A stretch of DNA of 64,000 bases from positions 186,001 through 250,000 of the forward strand of contig NZ_CP118605.1 of NCBI RefSeq assembly GCF_029869925.1. Direction: 5' to 3'. The number at the start of each line of letters is the position of its first letter. Positions within the stretch are counted from its first letter, which is position 1. Source of the DNA: Microbulbifer bruguierae (lineage in GTDB: Bacteria > Pseudomonadota > Gammaproteobacteria > Pseudomonadales > Cellvibrionaceae). Positions 17,011 to 25,422 of this stretch are shown in pieces. The notes beneath the pieces are model-generated. The model was not told the origin of the DNA. It searched no databases and worked only from the letters and a program-made list of their open reading frames with translations. A program made the translations under genes and the position numbers.

Positions 17011-17715
17011 CTACTGAGGCTTGATCGACAGGAACGGGTTGATCAGCTTGCCGAAGACCCCTGTCAGCGCTACCGGTGCTTCAACCACGGACAGGCACAG
17101 ACACTCCTGGTCCTGAGTGGCGGTGGGACGGTGGATTTCACCGGGTTCCCGCACCAGAAAGTCGCCCCGGGTATAAACACCATCGGCATCGGAGAAGCTC
17201 CCGTATAGCACCATGGTAATTTCCTTGCCGCGATGATCGTGTTCGGCGACTTTGTTGCCGGGTGCAATGCGGTGGAATGACACTTCGTGGTGACGTTGAC
17301 CGGTTTTCAGGCGCGCTTCTTTCAGTCCCTTCGACAGGCGGCGCCATTTCAGGGTTGAATTGGTGCGCATCAACTTTGAGACCACAGGGGGAAGGTCGGA
17401 AAATACCGGATCTTTCATCGCGAACGGTTTGTGGACACGCGCCACAACCTTTTCCGCCTGTTTCTCCGGTGCCTGATCGCCAGACTCAATTCTGTCCATC
17501 AGGCGCGCAAAGGCGTTCGCACTTTCCCCGTCTTCGTTGGTGGCTGGTACGGCGCTGTCCAGTAAGGTACCACCGATGCTGTTCATCATGCGGTACTGTG
17601 CGGCGCACTTGGTGCATAGCTGCAGGTGTGCGGACACCACGAGGCTGTGTGCCCAGTTCAGGCTGCCGCTGGCATACTCCAGCAGCATATTGTTGTCGGG
17701 GTGGTGATGAATCAT
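17011..17715 (-). CDS. chrR: ChrR-type zinc/cupin anti-sigma factor
   Basis: 234 residues. The N-terminal anti-sigma domain has the zinc motif HLQLCTKC (His30, Cys34, Cys37, with a His at 3-5 as the likely fourth ligand). The C-terminal half is a cupin with HDHRGKE and a later His in PGEIHRP, the H-x-H-x3-E...H metal site of ChrR. In Rhodobacter sphaeroides ChrR holds sigma-E until singlet oxygen triggers release through the cupin domain. The gene follows its sigma gene by 6 bp on the same strand. All key ligands are present, so it should be functional. Confidence 0.93.
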   Translation of the reverse strand: MIHHHPDNNMLLEYASGSLNWAHSLVVSAHLQLCTKCAAQYRMMNSIGGTLLDSAVPATNEDGESANAFARLMDRIESGDQAPEKQAEKVVARVHKPFAMKDPVFSDLPPVVSKLMRTNSTLKWRRLSKGLKEARLKTGQRHHEVSFHRIAPGNKVAEHDHRGKEITMVLYGSFSDADGVYTRGDFLVREPGEIHRPTATQDQECLCLSVVEAPVALTGVFGKLINPFLSIKPQ

Positions 17716-17721
17716 GGTTAC

Positions 17722-18303
17722 CTACCTGACAAGAGTGCTCTGTAATTTTTTCAATGCCAGGCGCACGCGGGATTTGACGGTCCCCAGGGGCAGGCCCAGC
17801 TCCACGGAGATCTCACTGTGAGATTTTCCCTCCAGATATGCTTTTTCAATAACGTGACTTTGCTCCGGGGGCAGGCTCTTGAGTCCTGCCGCCACGGAAT
17901 TCTGGCTGCGCGACTGCTGCAGAAAGATCAATGGCTGATTGTCCTGGCTGTCATCCCAGATATCCTCTACTTCGAGGGTGTCATCGGTATCTGGCAGACG
18001 GCTGTTGCGGCGCAGCGCATCGATACGGCAATTGCGCATAATGGTGAATATCCAGGTGCTCGCAGATGATTTCTGTGGATCGAAGCTCGGAGCCTTGCGC
18101 CATACCCGAAACATGACTTCCTGTACGAGTTCGTCCGCGGCCTCGGGTGCCGAACTTTGGCCACCCCGACTGAACTGGAAGCCTTTGATCAGAGGTGCGA
18201 AGTGTGAGAACAAACGCTCAAATGCCAGTCGATCACGGCTATTGCCCACCTTGACCAGGAGGGCGCTCCATTCGTCGTCTCGTGTTTGCGGGGAAGACTG
18301 CAT
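17722..18303 (-). CDS. rpoE: ECF sigma factor of the RpoE-ChrR (ECF11) group
   Basis: 193 residues from the ATG at 18303, which has AAGGTGG upstream; an in-frame ATG at 18342 would add 13 residues without a ribosome site. Region 2 includes ELVQEVMFRVWRKAPSFDP and STWIFTIMRNCRIDALRR. Region 4 ends LGLPLGTVKSRVRLALKKL. The pairing with chrR identifies the singlet-oxygen-response group. A TGATCC-N16-CGTAAA element 92 bp upstream of this start (53 bp upstream of the longer one) suggests autoregulation. The likely target is the divergent lipid-modification operon. This sigma is distinct from envelope-stress RpoE of E. coli despite the shared name. Confidence 0.9.
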   Translation of the reverse strand: MQSSPQTRDDEWSALLVKVGNSRDRLAFERLFSHFAPLIKGFQFSRGGQSSAPEAADELVQEVMFRVWRKAPSFDPQKSSASTWIFTIMRNCRIDALRRNSRLPDTDDTLEVEDIWDDSQDNQPLIFLQQSRSQNSVAAGLKSLPPEQSHVIEKAYLEGKSHSEISVELGLPLGTVKSRVRLALKKLQSTLVR

Positions 18304-18394
18304 TGTCTTCAGACCACCTTTTCTCGCTTCCGTTGCCGCCATGTTATTACGTTTCGCTTGCTGAAATCATTGGAAGTCACCATTTGTTGCACTG

Positions 18395-18422
18395 TTTACG
18401 CGAGTGTTCCCGCTTTGGATCA
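18395..18422 (-). promoter_or_regulatory. Putative ECF promoter for the sigma-chrR operon
   Basis: Read on the minus strand: TGATCC (18422-18417), 16-nt spacer, CGTAAA (18400-18395). TGATC in the -35 position is the known preference of the RpoE-ChrR sigma group. It faces the sigma gene and matches the element on the other strand of the same gap. Confidence 0.6.
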
Positions 18423-18474
18423 CTCGTTGGCCCGTTGCCGGTGCTAAACGGCTGAAGTGCCCCCCTTGGCGCAG

Positions 18475-18502
18475 TAATCCGATATCTCCCATTCAGCGTA
18501 AG
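18475..18502 (+). promoter_or_regulatory. Putative ECF promoter for the lipid-modification operon
   Basis: TAATCC (18475-18480), 16-nt spacer, CGTAAG (18497-18502), 41 bp before the first gene. Same spacing and -10 hexamer core as the element that faces the sigma gene, differing by one base in the -35. Confidence 0.55.
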
Positions 18503-18543
18503 GAGAGATCAAGAACAATGATTTTGTCATTAGGAGGTCGGGT

Positions 18544-19026
18544 ATGGACGCGTTGGTGACGCGGATTAGGGAGCTCTATTCGGACTTTCTCGCCGCAGAT
18601 TCCCGGCAGATCGCGGAGATTTACGCGGAAAACACTGTTTTTCGTGACCCGGTACATGAGCTCTGTGGGCTAGCCTCGTTACAGGGCTACTTTGCCGGGA
18701 TGGCAGAAAATCTGCAGGAATGTCGTTTTGAGTTTGATCAATCCTTGATCGATGGTGGTCGGGTAAGCCTATGGTGGACCATGTACTACCGGCACCCGCG
18801 CCTGGGAGGCGGTAGTCCTCTTAAATTGCGCGGTGCGTCTTTGCTGCTGATAGACCCGCAGTTGAACAGGGTAGTGATGCACGAGGACGTATACGATCTG
18901 GGGGCCATGGTCTATGAACAGATTCCAGTGTTGGGTCGCGTAGTGAACTTGGTCAAAGCCAGCCTGGCAAAGGGAAGCGTCACAGCACAAGCAAGCGAGA
19001 AGCGCATAGATGAACCGTCAAACTGA
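18544..19026 (+). CDS. NTF2/SnoaL-like protein, first gene of the ChrR-linked operon
   Basis: 160 residues with TTAGGAGG upstream. Single cone-shaped NTF2 fold: an N-terminal helix, then YAENTVFRDPVHELCG and a beta-sheet with VSLWWTMYYRHP. Proteins of this type are the usual first member of ChrR-associated operons in gammaproteobacteria. The fold houses isomerases, cyclases and non-catalytic binders, so activity cannot be assigned. A role handling a hydrophobic fatty-acid intermediate would suit the company. Its 3' end overlaps the next gene by 17 bp. Confidence 0.8.
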   Translation: MDALVTRIRELYSDFLAADSRQIAEIYAENTVFRDPVHELCGLASLQGYFAGMAENLQECRFEFDQSLIDGGRVSLWWTMYYRHPRLGGGSPLKLRGASLLLIDPQLNRVVMHEDVYDLGAMVYEQIPVLGRVVNLVKASLAKGSVTAQASEKRIDEPSN

Positions 19027-19825
19027 GGTGTTGTCCAGCGCCGACTCAGCCAGACTTGCGGGTAAAAAAATCGTCTGGGTGACCGGGGCAAGTTCCGGTA
19101 TTGGCGAGGCACTGGTAAGACAACTGGTCGAGGAAGGGCATTTTGTAATCATCAGTGGTCGCAATCGCGACGCGCTGTTGACTATCCAGCAGCCGACGCC
19201 AAAGTTGATCCGGGTTCTGCCCTGCGATGTGGGAGATGACGGGGCCATGTCGGATGCCGGTCGGGCGCTTGCGGAGATTACCGATCAGCTGGATCTGGTC
19301 ATTGCCTGTGCTGGAATCTGCGAGTACGAAGACGACCTGAAGCTCGATATTGAACTGTACCGCCGGGTTTTTAATGCGAATTTTTTTGGTGTGGTCAATA
19401 CGCTCCACTACGCCTTGCCGTTGCTGGCGAACAGTCGCACACCGGTGTTTGCCGCCGTGGGTAGCCTCTCCTCGGTTGTCGGATTTCCCCGTGCCGAAGC
19501 CTATGGGGCTTCCAAGGCGGCACTCAGTTATTTTCTCGATGCCGTGCGTGCAGATACATCCCGTGTGCGCCTGCGCACGGTGCTGATTCGCCCCGGGTTC
19601 ATTGATACGCCCCTGACCGAAAGCAATGATTTTTCCATGCCATTCCTGATGAGCCCGCAACAGGCCGCGCAGCGAATTCTGCGTGGTCTTGAAGGGAAGC
19701 GTTCGATTATCGATTTTCCGCGTCGCCTGAGCTGGCCTTTGCGGCTGCTCGGATTTTTTCGGCCGGTTTGGTACAAACTCTGCGCACCGCGCATCACAAG
19801 AATTAGAAAGTTGAGGAATACCTGA
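19010..19825 (+). CDS. Short-chain dehydrogenase/reductase
   Basis: 271 residues. Rossmann motif TGASSGIGEAL near the N-terminus (about 25-35), AACAGI-type turn (VIACAGICEY) and catalytic YGASKAAL (Tyr-x3-Lys). Classical NAD(P)-dependent SDR, somewhat long because of a C-terminal basic hydrophobic tail (LSWPLRLLGFFRPVWY) that could bind the membrane. It is translationally coupled: it begins inside the preceding gene and its stop overlaps the next start by one base. The substrate is probably a lipid or its oxidised derivative, inferred from the operon. Confidence 0.88.
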   Translation: MNRQTEVLSSADSARLAGKKIVWVTGASSGIGEALVRQLVEEGHFVIISGRNRDALLTIQQPTPKLIRVLPCDVGDDGAMSDAGRALAEITDQLDLVIACAGICEYEDDLKLDIELYRRVFNANFFGVVNTLHYALPLLANSRTPVFAAVGSLSSVVGFPRAEAYGASKAALSYFLDAVRADTSRVRLRTVLIRPGFIDTPLTESNDFSMPFLMSPQQAAQRILRGLEGKRSIIDFPRRLSWPLRLLGFFRPVWYKLCAPRITRIRKLRNT

Positions 19826-21087
19826 TGCGTATTGCCATTGTCGGAAGCGGGATTGCCGGACTTACCGCCGCGTTTCTGCTTGAGCGGAAATACCAGGTCA
19901 CTCTGTTCGAGGCAGGAGACCGTCTAGGAGGGCACACCGCTACTGTGGATGTAGACGAAGACGGACGGAAGCTGGCGGTAGATACCGGTTTTATCGTGTT
20001 CAATGACTGGACCTATCCGAACTTCATCAAGTTGATACAGCAACTCGGCGTAGAGTCCCAGCCCACGGATATGGGCTTCAGTGTGGCCGCCCCGGAAGAC
20101 AACTTCGAGTATGCCGGTAATAGCGTCAATTCATTGTTTGCCCAGCGTCGCAATCTGATTGATGGCGGTCACTGGCGTATGCTTCGGGATATTGTGCGCT
20201 TCAATCGCGACGCCGTTGCAGACTGGAAGCAGGGTGCGCTGGATGAAGAAATGACGCTCGGGAATTATCTGACCAGTAACAACTATTCCAGCGAATTCGC
20301 CTACCGATATCTGGTTCCCATGGGATCCGCCATCTGGTCAGCGAGCATGGCGCGGATGCTTGATTTCTCGGTACATTTTTTTATCCGCTTCTTTTACAAC
20401 CACGGTTTGCTGAATCTGTTCAACCGCCCGCAGTGGCGGGTGATAAAAGGCGGTTCCCGAACGTATATCGACCCACTGACGGAAGGATTTCGTGATCGCA
20501 TTCGCCTTTCTTGTCCGGTGACCCGAATCCGTCGCACTGAAGCGGGTGTGCAGTTGACCTTTCGCGATGCCGAAGGGGGCGAGCGAAGCGAGTCCTTTGA
20601 TGAGGTGGTGCTGGCCTGTCATTCGGATCAGGCACTGTCGATGCTGCAGGACCCCAGTGTGGAGGAGTCAGATATCCTTGCGCAGATACCCTATGAAAAA
20701 AATTCAGTGGTGCTGCATACAGATACCAGCCTTCTACCTTCCCGTAAAACCGCCTGGGCCAGCTGGAATTACCGCTTGCAAGGTGCACAGGATCAGTTGC
20801 CGGTACTTACCTACAACATGAACATTCTGCAGCGTCTCAATAGCAAACATACTTACTGTGTGACGCTTAATGCCGACTCTGCGATTGATCCCCAAAAGAT
20901 TCTGCAACGTTTTGAATACGACCATCCCCAGTTCTCCGCCGAGGGAAATAAGGCACAGAGCCGCTGGCGAGAAATTAACGGTGTCCGGCGCACCTGGTTT
21001 TGTGGCGCTTACTGGGCAAATGGTTTTCACGAGGACGGTGTGGTGAGCGCGATACGGGTCGCACGTGGCCTGGGAGTGGAATTTTAG
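19825..21087 (+). CDS. FAD-dependent amine-oxidase-like oxidoreductase
   Basis: 420 residues. The dinucleotide-binding motif GSGIAGLTAAFLL sits at the very start, followed by FEAGDRLGGHTATVDVD, as in flavin amine oxidases, phytoene desaturases and the desaturase-like proteins beside Cfa homologues. The C-terminal flavin segment is WFCGAYWANGFHEDGV. Homologues in ChrR-controlled loci of Rhodobacter act on methylated unsaturated fatty acyl chains; that function is transferred here by context. Start and stop overlap neighbours by one base each. Confidence 0.88.
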   Translation: MRIAIVGSGIAGLTAAFLLERKYQVTLFEAGDRLGGHTATVDVDEDGRKLAVDTGFIVFNDWTYPNFIKLIQQLGVESQPTDMGFSVAAPEDNFEYAGNSVNSLFAQRRNLIDGGHWRMLRDIVRFNRDAVADWKQGALDEEMTLGNYLTSNNYSSEFAYRYLVPMGSAIWSASMARMLDFSVHFFIRFFYNHGLLNLFNRPQWRVIKGGSRTYIDPLTEGFRDRIRLSCPVTRIRRTEAGVQLTFRDAEGGERSESFDEVVLACHSDQALSMLQDPSVEESDILAQIPYEKNSVVLHTDTSLLPSRKTAWASWNYRLQGAQDQLPVLTYNMNILQRLNSKHTYCVTLNADSAIDPQKILQRFEYDHPQFSAEGNKAQSRWREINGVRRTWFCGAYWANGFHEDGVVSAIRVARGLGVEF

Positions 21088-21911
21088 TGCGCAGTGGTAT
21101 CTATACTGGCTGGATTCAGCACAGACGTTTTAAACCACGGGCTCACAGCTTTCGGTACCGCGGTTTTATGGTGTACGCGTTTCTGGATGAACTCCCGGAA
21201 ATCCTTGCACAGTCGGCGTTCTGGTCTGATCGCGGTCGCGCACCAGCGCAGTTCCGCCGCGCTGATTTTTATGGCGATCCGGAAGTGCCGTTGGACAAGG
21301 CGGTGCGTGACAGAGTTGAAGCGGAGAGCGGTCGTCGTCCGAAGGGACCAATTGCCTTACTCGCCAATTGGCGCTACTTCGGGTACAACATGAATCCTAT
21401 CAGTATCTATTACTGCTTTGATCAGTCCGGCGGTGGGGTCGAAGCGCTGCTGCTTGATGTACATAACACACCCTGGAATGAGCGCCACGGATACGTGTTG
21501 TCCCTGGTAAATATGAACGGCGATAGCGATCAGGCAATCTCCTCAGAAAGAAAGCCGAGCAGGGTACACCGTACTTGTTTCCAGAAAACACTGCACGTTT
21601 CGCCTTTTATGCCTCTGGATCAGGTTTACCAGTGGAGGAGTACTACTCCAGGTGATCGCCTTACGGTCAGTATTCGCTCGCAAGAAGCGGGTGAATGCGT
21701 TTTTGATGCCTGCATGAGCCTTGCGCGGGAGGAAATATCTCCGGCGGTACTGCGTAAAAAGCTGATCCAGTTCCCACTGTTTACCGTAAAAGTCATTGTC
21801 GCCATATACTGGCAGGCGCTGCGACTGGTGCTGAAGCGAGTACCGCTGTTCAGTCACCCGGAAAAAACAACGGCTGTTTCTTCTAGCCACCCTAGCAACA
21901 AGCATTCATAA
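21087..21911 (+). CDS. DUF1365 domain protein
   Basis: 274 residues from a GTG that overlaps the preceding TAG by one base. It opens SGIYTGWIQHRRFKPRAHSF and contains NWRYFGYNMNPISIYYCFD and HNTPWNERHGY, the DUF1365 signatures. This family nearly always sits between an FAD amine-oxidase-like gene and a cyclopropane-synthase-like methyltransferase, as here. No enzymatic activity is established for the family to my knowledge. Conserved His, Tyr and Asn suggest an enzyme or lipid-binding protein rather than a structural one. Confidence 0.88.
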   Translation: MRSGIYTGWIQHRRFKPRAHSFRYRGFMVYAFLDELPEILAQSAFWSDRGRAPAQFRRADFYGDPEVPLDKAVRDRVEAESGRRPKGPIALLANWRYFGYNMNPISIYYCFDQSGGGVEALLLDVHNTPWNERHGYVLSLVNMNGDSDQAISSERKPSRVHRTCFQKTLHVSPFMPLDQVYQWRSTTPGDRLTVSIRSQEAGECVFDACMSLAREEISPAVLRKKLIQFPLFTVKVIVAIYWQALRLVLKRVPLFSHPEKTTAVSSSHPSNKHS

Positions 21912-21928
21912 GATGGAGTCAGCAGGAT

Positions 21929-23338
21929 ATGAAGTCTGTAGTTCAAGCCGCAATGACCACTTCGCAAACGGCCTCAGGAGTTTCCGTAAACCTGCCGTCT
22001 GACATTGCGCAACCGTCTCAGGCTGCCGCTGGAGGCAAAGAGGGTGGCAATACGGAGGGCAAAAGAGCAGCCTGGTTTGACCGACTGGCGCGTAAATTGG
22101 TGCTGGCTCGCCTTGCTGAAATTTCAATCGGCACCCTGTATGTGTATGAGCATTCCATGCCGGGGCAGGCCGACGACGTCCGCCTGAAAAATCCCTCACA
22201 TCAGTTTGGAGAGCCGCCGGGCACTTCGGAAATTGAGGCGCATATCCATGTGCGGGACATTTCCACATACGTGCAGGTGTTGTTGAATGGCTCCATCGGT
22301 TCTGGTGAAGCCTATATGGATGGTGCCTGGCATTCACCAGATCTGGTTCAGGTGATTCGCGTGTTTGTCGCCAATATGTCGGTGCTGGAGCAGCTGGACT
22401 CTCGCTGGAGTTCGGTTTCAAGATTGCTGCTGAAAGGGTTGCATCGCCTGAATGCGAATTCGCTCAAGGGCTCACGTAAAAATATCGCGGCTCACTATGA
22501 TCTTGGTAACGACTTTTTTCGTCTGTTTCTCGATCCGAGCATGCTCTATTCGTCTGCCGTATTTCCCGATGGGGAAGCAAGCCTCGCTGATGCATCCCAG
22601 TTCAAACTGGCGCGCATCTGCCGCAAGTTGAGATTGCAGTCCAGTGATCACTTGCTCGAAATTGGCACTGGCTGGGGAGGAATGGCGATTTATGCAGCCA
22701 GGCACTATGGCTGTAGAGTGACCAGTATCACGCTCTCCAGGGAACAGTTTGACTACGCCCGGGCATGGGTGAAACGCGAGGGATTACAAGATCGCGTTAT
22801 CGTACTGCTGCAGGATTATCGCGAGCTGGATAGTAATAAGCTCGAGGGCCGATTCGACAAGCTGGTTTCTATCGAAATGATTGAGGCTGTGGGACATGAA
22901 AACTACCGCGAGTTTTTTTCCCGCTGCAGTAGCTTGTTGAAACCGGATGGCATTATGGTAATGCAGGCCATTACGATTCAGGATCAGCGCTTCGACAGTT
23001 ACAAAAGCAGTGTCGATTTTATCCAGCGTTATATTTTCCCGGGCGGTTGCTTGCCTTCCAATCAAATTATTGCCAAGCATATTGCCGAAGATACGGATAT
23101 GCAGATTGTCGGTCTGGATGATATTACCTTTGATTACGCAAAAACGCTTGCCGCCTGGCGCGATGCCTTTTTTGAGAACGTTGAGGCAATACGCAGTCAG
23201 GGTTTCGATCAGAGATTTATCAATATGTGGGAGTTTTATTTCTGCTATTGCGAGGGAGGGTTTCTGGAGCGCGCCATCAGTACCGCGCAGTTTACCTTCG
23301 TGAAACCCCGTTGCCGACAATTGCCCCGTCATTGCTGA
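21929..23338 (+). CDS. Cyclopropane-fatty-acyl-phospholipid synthase-like methyltransferase
   Basis: 469 residues with AGCAGGA upstream. The N-terminal helical lipid-binding domain (about 50-180) is followed by a SAM methyltransferase core: KNIAAHYDLGNDFFRLFLD, then LLEIGTGWGGMAIYAA (motif I), and SVDFIQRYIFPGGCLPS near the C-terminus. It adds a methylene or methyl group from SAM to a double bond in membrane phospholipid acyl chains. The first 45 residues are low in structure. Operon context suggests the branched-methyl rather than the ring-forming reaction is possible; sequence alone does not decide. Confidence 0.9.
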   Translation: MKSVVQAAMTTSQTASGVSVNLPSDIAQPSQAAAGGKEGGNTEGKRAAWFDRLARKLVLARLAEISIGTLYVYEHSMPGQADDVRLKNPSHQFGEPPGTSEIEAHIHVRDISTYVQVLLNGSIGSGEAYMDGAWHSPDLVQVIRVFVANMSVLEQLDSRWSSVSRLLLKGLHRLNANSLKGSRKNIAAHYDLGNDFFRLFLDPSMLYSSAVFPDGEASLADASQFKLARICRKLRLQSSDHLLEIGTGWGGMAIYAARHYGCRVTSITLSREQFDYARAWVKREGLQDRVIVLLQDYRELDSNKLEGRFDKLVSIEMIEAVGHENYREFFSRCSSLLKPDGIMVMQAITIQDQRFDSYKSSVDFIQRYIFPGGCLPSNQIIAKHIAEDTDMQIVGLDDITFDYAKTLAAWRDAFFENVEAIRSQGFDQRFINMWEFYFCYCEGGFLERAISTAQFTFVKPRCRQLPRHC

Positions 23339-23383
23339 TCAGTGGCTGCAGGTAACCCTTGGTAAGCGGCGGCGGGAGCATAA

Positions 23384-23983
23384 GTGGACAACACCGATAC
23401 CTTTGTGCCGCCCCTGCATCACCAGCTGATTGCGGGATTGGTTTTTGAGTTTGTCTGGTTCGTATGTGTGTTAAATCCGGGAGCCGTCTCGCTCATCGGA
23501 TTAACCGCACTTAATATTGCCTTCATCCTGTTGTTGTTTTGCCGTGTCGGTGATAGGCGTGGCGTAGGAAAAGGGGATAATTTTTCTCCCGGGCTAATAG
23601 GGCGTTGCTGCGTTTGGGTGGGGATGGTCGCATTGGTGGGAATCACTATGGATGCCGTTCTGTTCAAGCTGGGTTTGTTCAGGCCGACGTTAAAAAGTGC
23701 AGAATTTCATTTTCTTCCACTCTGGTTGGTCTGTTTGTGGGTTAATTTTGCCCTTGCCTTACGATTCGCGTTCGTGTTCCTCCGCCGCAACCTCCTCGTC
23801 GCGGCACTGTTCGGTGCAGTGGGTGGTCCTCTCAGTTATTTCTTCGGTGCGGCTGTTGGTGGTCTGGTCGCTCTGGCGGAGCCGGTTGGGCAGACCCTGT
23901 TGCTGCTTTCCGTACTCTGGGCTTTGTTTCTGTACGGCACCATGTGGCTGGCCAGACTCCACAGTTTCAGGTACACGGCGTGA
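23384..23983 (+). CDS. DUF2878 integral membrane protein
   Basis: 199 residues from GTG. About five to six membrane helices and almost no loops: LIAGLVFEFVWFVCVL, the ALNIAFILLLF segment, WVGMVALVGITMDAVLF, LPLWLVCLWVNFALAL, a glycine-rich LFGAVGGPLSYFFGAAVGG helix and a C-terminal helix. DUF2878 proteins are small inner-membrane proteins that commonly close ChrR-type Cfa operons. Function unknown; lipid presentation to the soluble enzymes is a reasonable guess. The next gene starts on its stop codon. Confidence 0.85.
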   Translation: MDNTDTFVPPLHHQLIAGLVFEFVWFVCVLNPGAVSLIGLTALNIAFILLLFCRVGDRRGVGKGDNFSPGLIGRCCVWVGMVALVGITMDAVLFKLGLFRPTLKSAEFHFLPLWLVCLWVNFALALRFAFVFLRRNLLVAALFGAVGGPLSYFFGAAVGGLVALAEPVGQTLLLLSVLWALFLYGTMWLARLHSFRYTA

Positions 23984-24717
23984 TGGAGTGGATCTTGGCG
24001 GCGGCCATATCCGTTGCGGGTTGTCCCGCTCCGGAGGAGGTTAGCGGGGCCCTGGTGGTGGGGCGTGCGCAGAGCTTTGATTCTGGAGCCGGTGACGTCG
24101 AAGATGTGCGTTACTGCGAATATTTCCTGCGCGGCGAAGAGGGTAGTGCGCGTGTACTGTACTACGACCCCGATGGTCATAAGGTTGCAGTAAAGCGCCT
24201 GTCGCTTCCCACCAACAGTAATGCGGATTCCGCACTGGATATTGTGCGTCCGGCAGTTAAGCAAGAGGATTTTCGCCACCACGAGGTGCGTGAAATTACC
24301 CGTGCAGGCGAATATTGGCACATGCGCTACCGGAAAAATAAACGGAGTCGCTGGCAAGAGCGGATGACCGCAGCGGTGGATGTGGATGTTATTGATGCAG
24401 GTTTCGACCCGTTTGTGCGCCAGCGTTGGGAGCAGCTGGTGTCGGGGAAGGCTATCGAATTCCACTTTGCTTCGCCGGTGCATGGGCAGGTGGTTCTCTT
24501 GCGGGCCCGTAGAGTTGGGTGCGGGAGCAGAGTAAACGATCAATGGCTATGCCTGGAAGTTGATCTTGCCAGGCCCTGGTTGCGCTGGCTGGCCGGCGAT
24601 CTCTTTCTGGCGTATTCCCCTGAAGATCGTCGGTTGCGTTATTTTGGCGGAGTGGTGAATCTGCTTGATGAGCAGGGTGCCAGTCAAAAGTTGTCTATCC
24701 GCTATTTCTATCCCTGA
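23983..24717 (+). CDS. Unknown exported protein, last gene of the ChrR-linked operon
   Basis: 244 residues from the ATG that overlaps the DUF2878 stop by one base. A short hydrophobic N-terminus ends ISVAGC, which could be a signal peptide or lipobox, although it lacks a basic start. The body is mostly beta strands with many charged residues, including YYDPDGHKVAVKR and EIEFHF-like strands. I recognise no known domain. Strict coupling to the operon implies a role in the same lipid response, probably on the periplasmic side. Confidence 0.75.
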   Translation: MEWILAAAISVAGCPAPEEVSGALVVGRAQSFDSGAGDVEDVRYCEYFLRGEEGSARVLYYDPDGHKVAVKRLSLPTNSNADSALDIVRPAVKQEDFRHHEVREITRAGEYWHMRYRKNKRSRWQERMTAAVDVDVIDAGFDPFVRQRWEQLVSGKAIEFHFASPVHGQVVLLRARRVGCGSRVNDQWLCLEVDLARPWLRWLAGDLFLAYSPEDRRLRYFGGVVNLLDEQGASQKLSIRYFYP

Positions 24718-24890
24718 GAGTGGCTTGCACCCGTGTTTCCTGTGCATCGCTTCACATGGGCGTCTATCGAGAAGCTCTGATTCGTCCTTCCCTGCAACGC
24801 TTGGTAAAATTTTGCTGATAACTGGCACCGGGCCGCAATGTCGTCTAAACCTACAAGGGAAACAGGCGACATATGTGGTGAGGAGCGCCA

Positions 24891-25286
24891 ATGAAATACA
24901 AGTTATTGGCCGCTGTGGGCCTGAGCGCAGCAACGGTGCTGGGATGCGCTTATCAACCTGAACAAGTGCCGGGAGCCGGCGGTATTGTGATTGATACCTA
25001 CGGCGTGAATATGCGGCAATACCAGCTGGATCTCGCCGATTGTCGCGGACTGGCGACGGCCGCGCGCTATGACGCGGGGCGGCGTGGGGTTGTGCGGGCT
25101 GCCGGTGGTGCACTGTTGGGCGGAGCGCTGGGCGCTATTATCGGCGATACCAGTAGTGCCGCGGCTGCCGGTGCCGGAGCCGGGGCCCTGCTTGGCGGCG
25201 TCAGCGGGGTAGGCAGTGCCCATACGGAAGAACGCTATATCACGCGCAATTGTCTGCGCGGGCGTGGATACCGCGTGTTGAATTAA
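24891..25286 (+). CDS. Glycine-zipper outer-membrane lipoprotein
   Basis: 131 residues, GAGGAG upstream. Signal peptide with lipobox VLGC (Cys19). Residues about 70-105 form glycine-zipper helices (AGGALLGGALGAIIG and AGAGAGALLGGVSGVG) as in the SlyB/YmgG-like envelope lipoproteins. Two more cysteines (DLADCRGL, RNCLRGRGY) may form a disulphide. The exact role of such proteins is unclear; they insert in or rest on the outer membrane and affect envelope stability. A strong terminator follows. Confidence 0.8.
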   Translation: MKYKLLAAVGLSAATVLGCAYQPEQVPGAGGIVIDTYGVNMRQYQLDLADCRGLATAARYDAGRRGVVRAAGGALLGGALGAIIGDTSSAAAAGAGAGALLGGVSGVGSAHTEERYITRNCLRGRGYRVLN

Positions 25287-25323
25287 CTCCAAGTGCTATT
25301 CGGCAACTCACAGGACTTGGCTT

Positions 25324-25349
25324 GGCCGGACTTCGCTCCGGCCTTTTTT
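25324..25349 (+). terminator. Rho-independent terminator of the glycine-zipper lipoprotein gene
   Basis: GGCCGGA (25324-25330) pairs perfectly with TCCGGCC (25337-25343), loop CTTCGC, followed by six T. Confidence 0.9.
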
Positions 25350-25355
25350 GTCGAT

Positions 25356-25385
25356 AAAAAAAGCCCACATGTTGCCATGTGGGCT
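25356..25385 (-). terminator. Rho-independent terminator of putA
   Basis: On the minus strand AGCCCACATG / CATGTGGGCT (25385-25376 and 25371-25362) form a 10-bp perfect stem with a four-base loop, followed by a T-run (complement of the A-run at 25356-25362). It lies 38 bp after the putA stop. Confidence 0.9.
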
Positions 25386-25422
25386 TGCGCTTTTCAGCTT
25401 CTGGCAGGCGGTTTCGGAACCG

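Noticed and set aside
20887..20922. TGATCC-N16-CGTTTT, a third ECF promoter-like match
   Set aside because: It lies inside the FAD oxidoreductase coding region and the -10 lacks CGTA.
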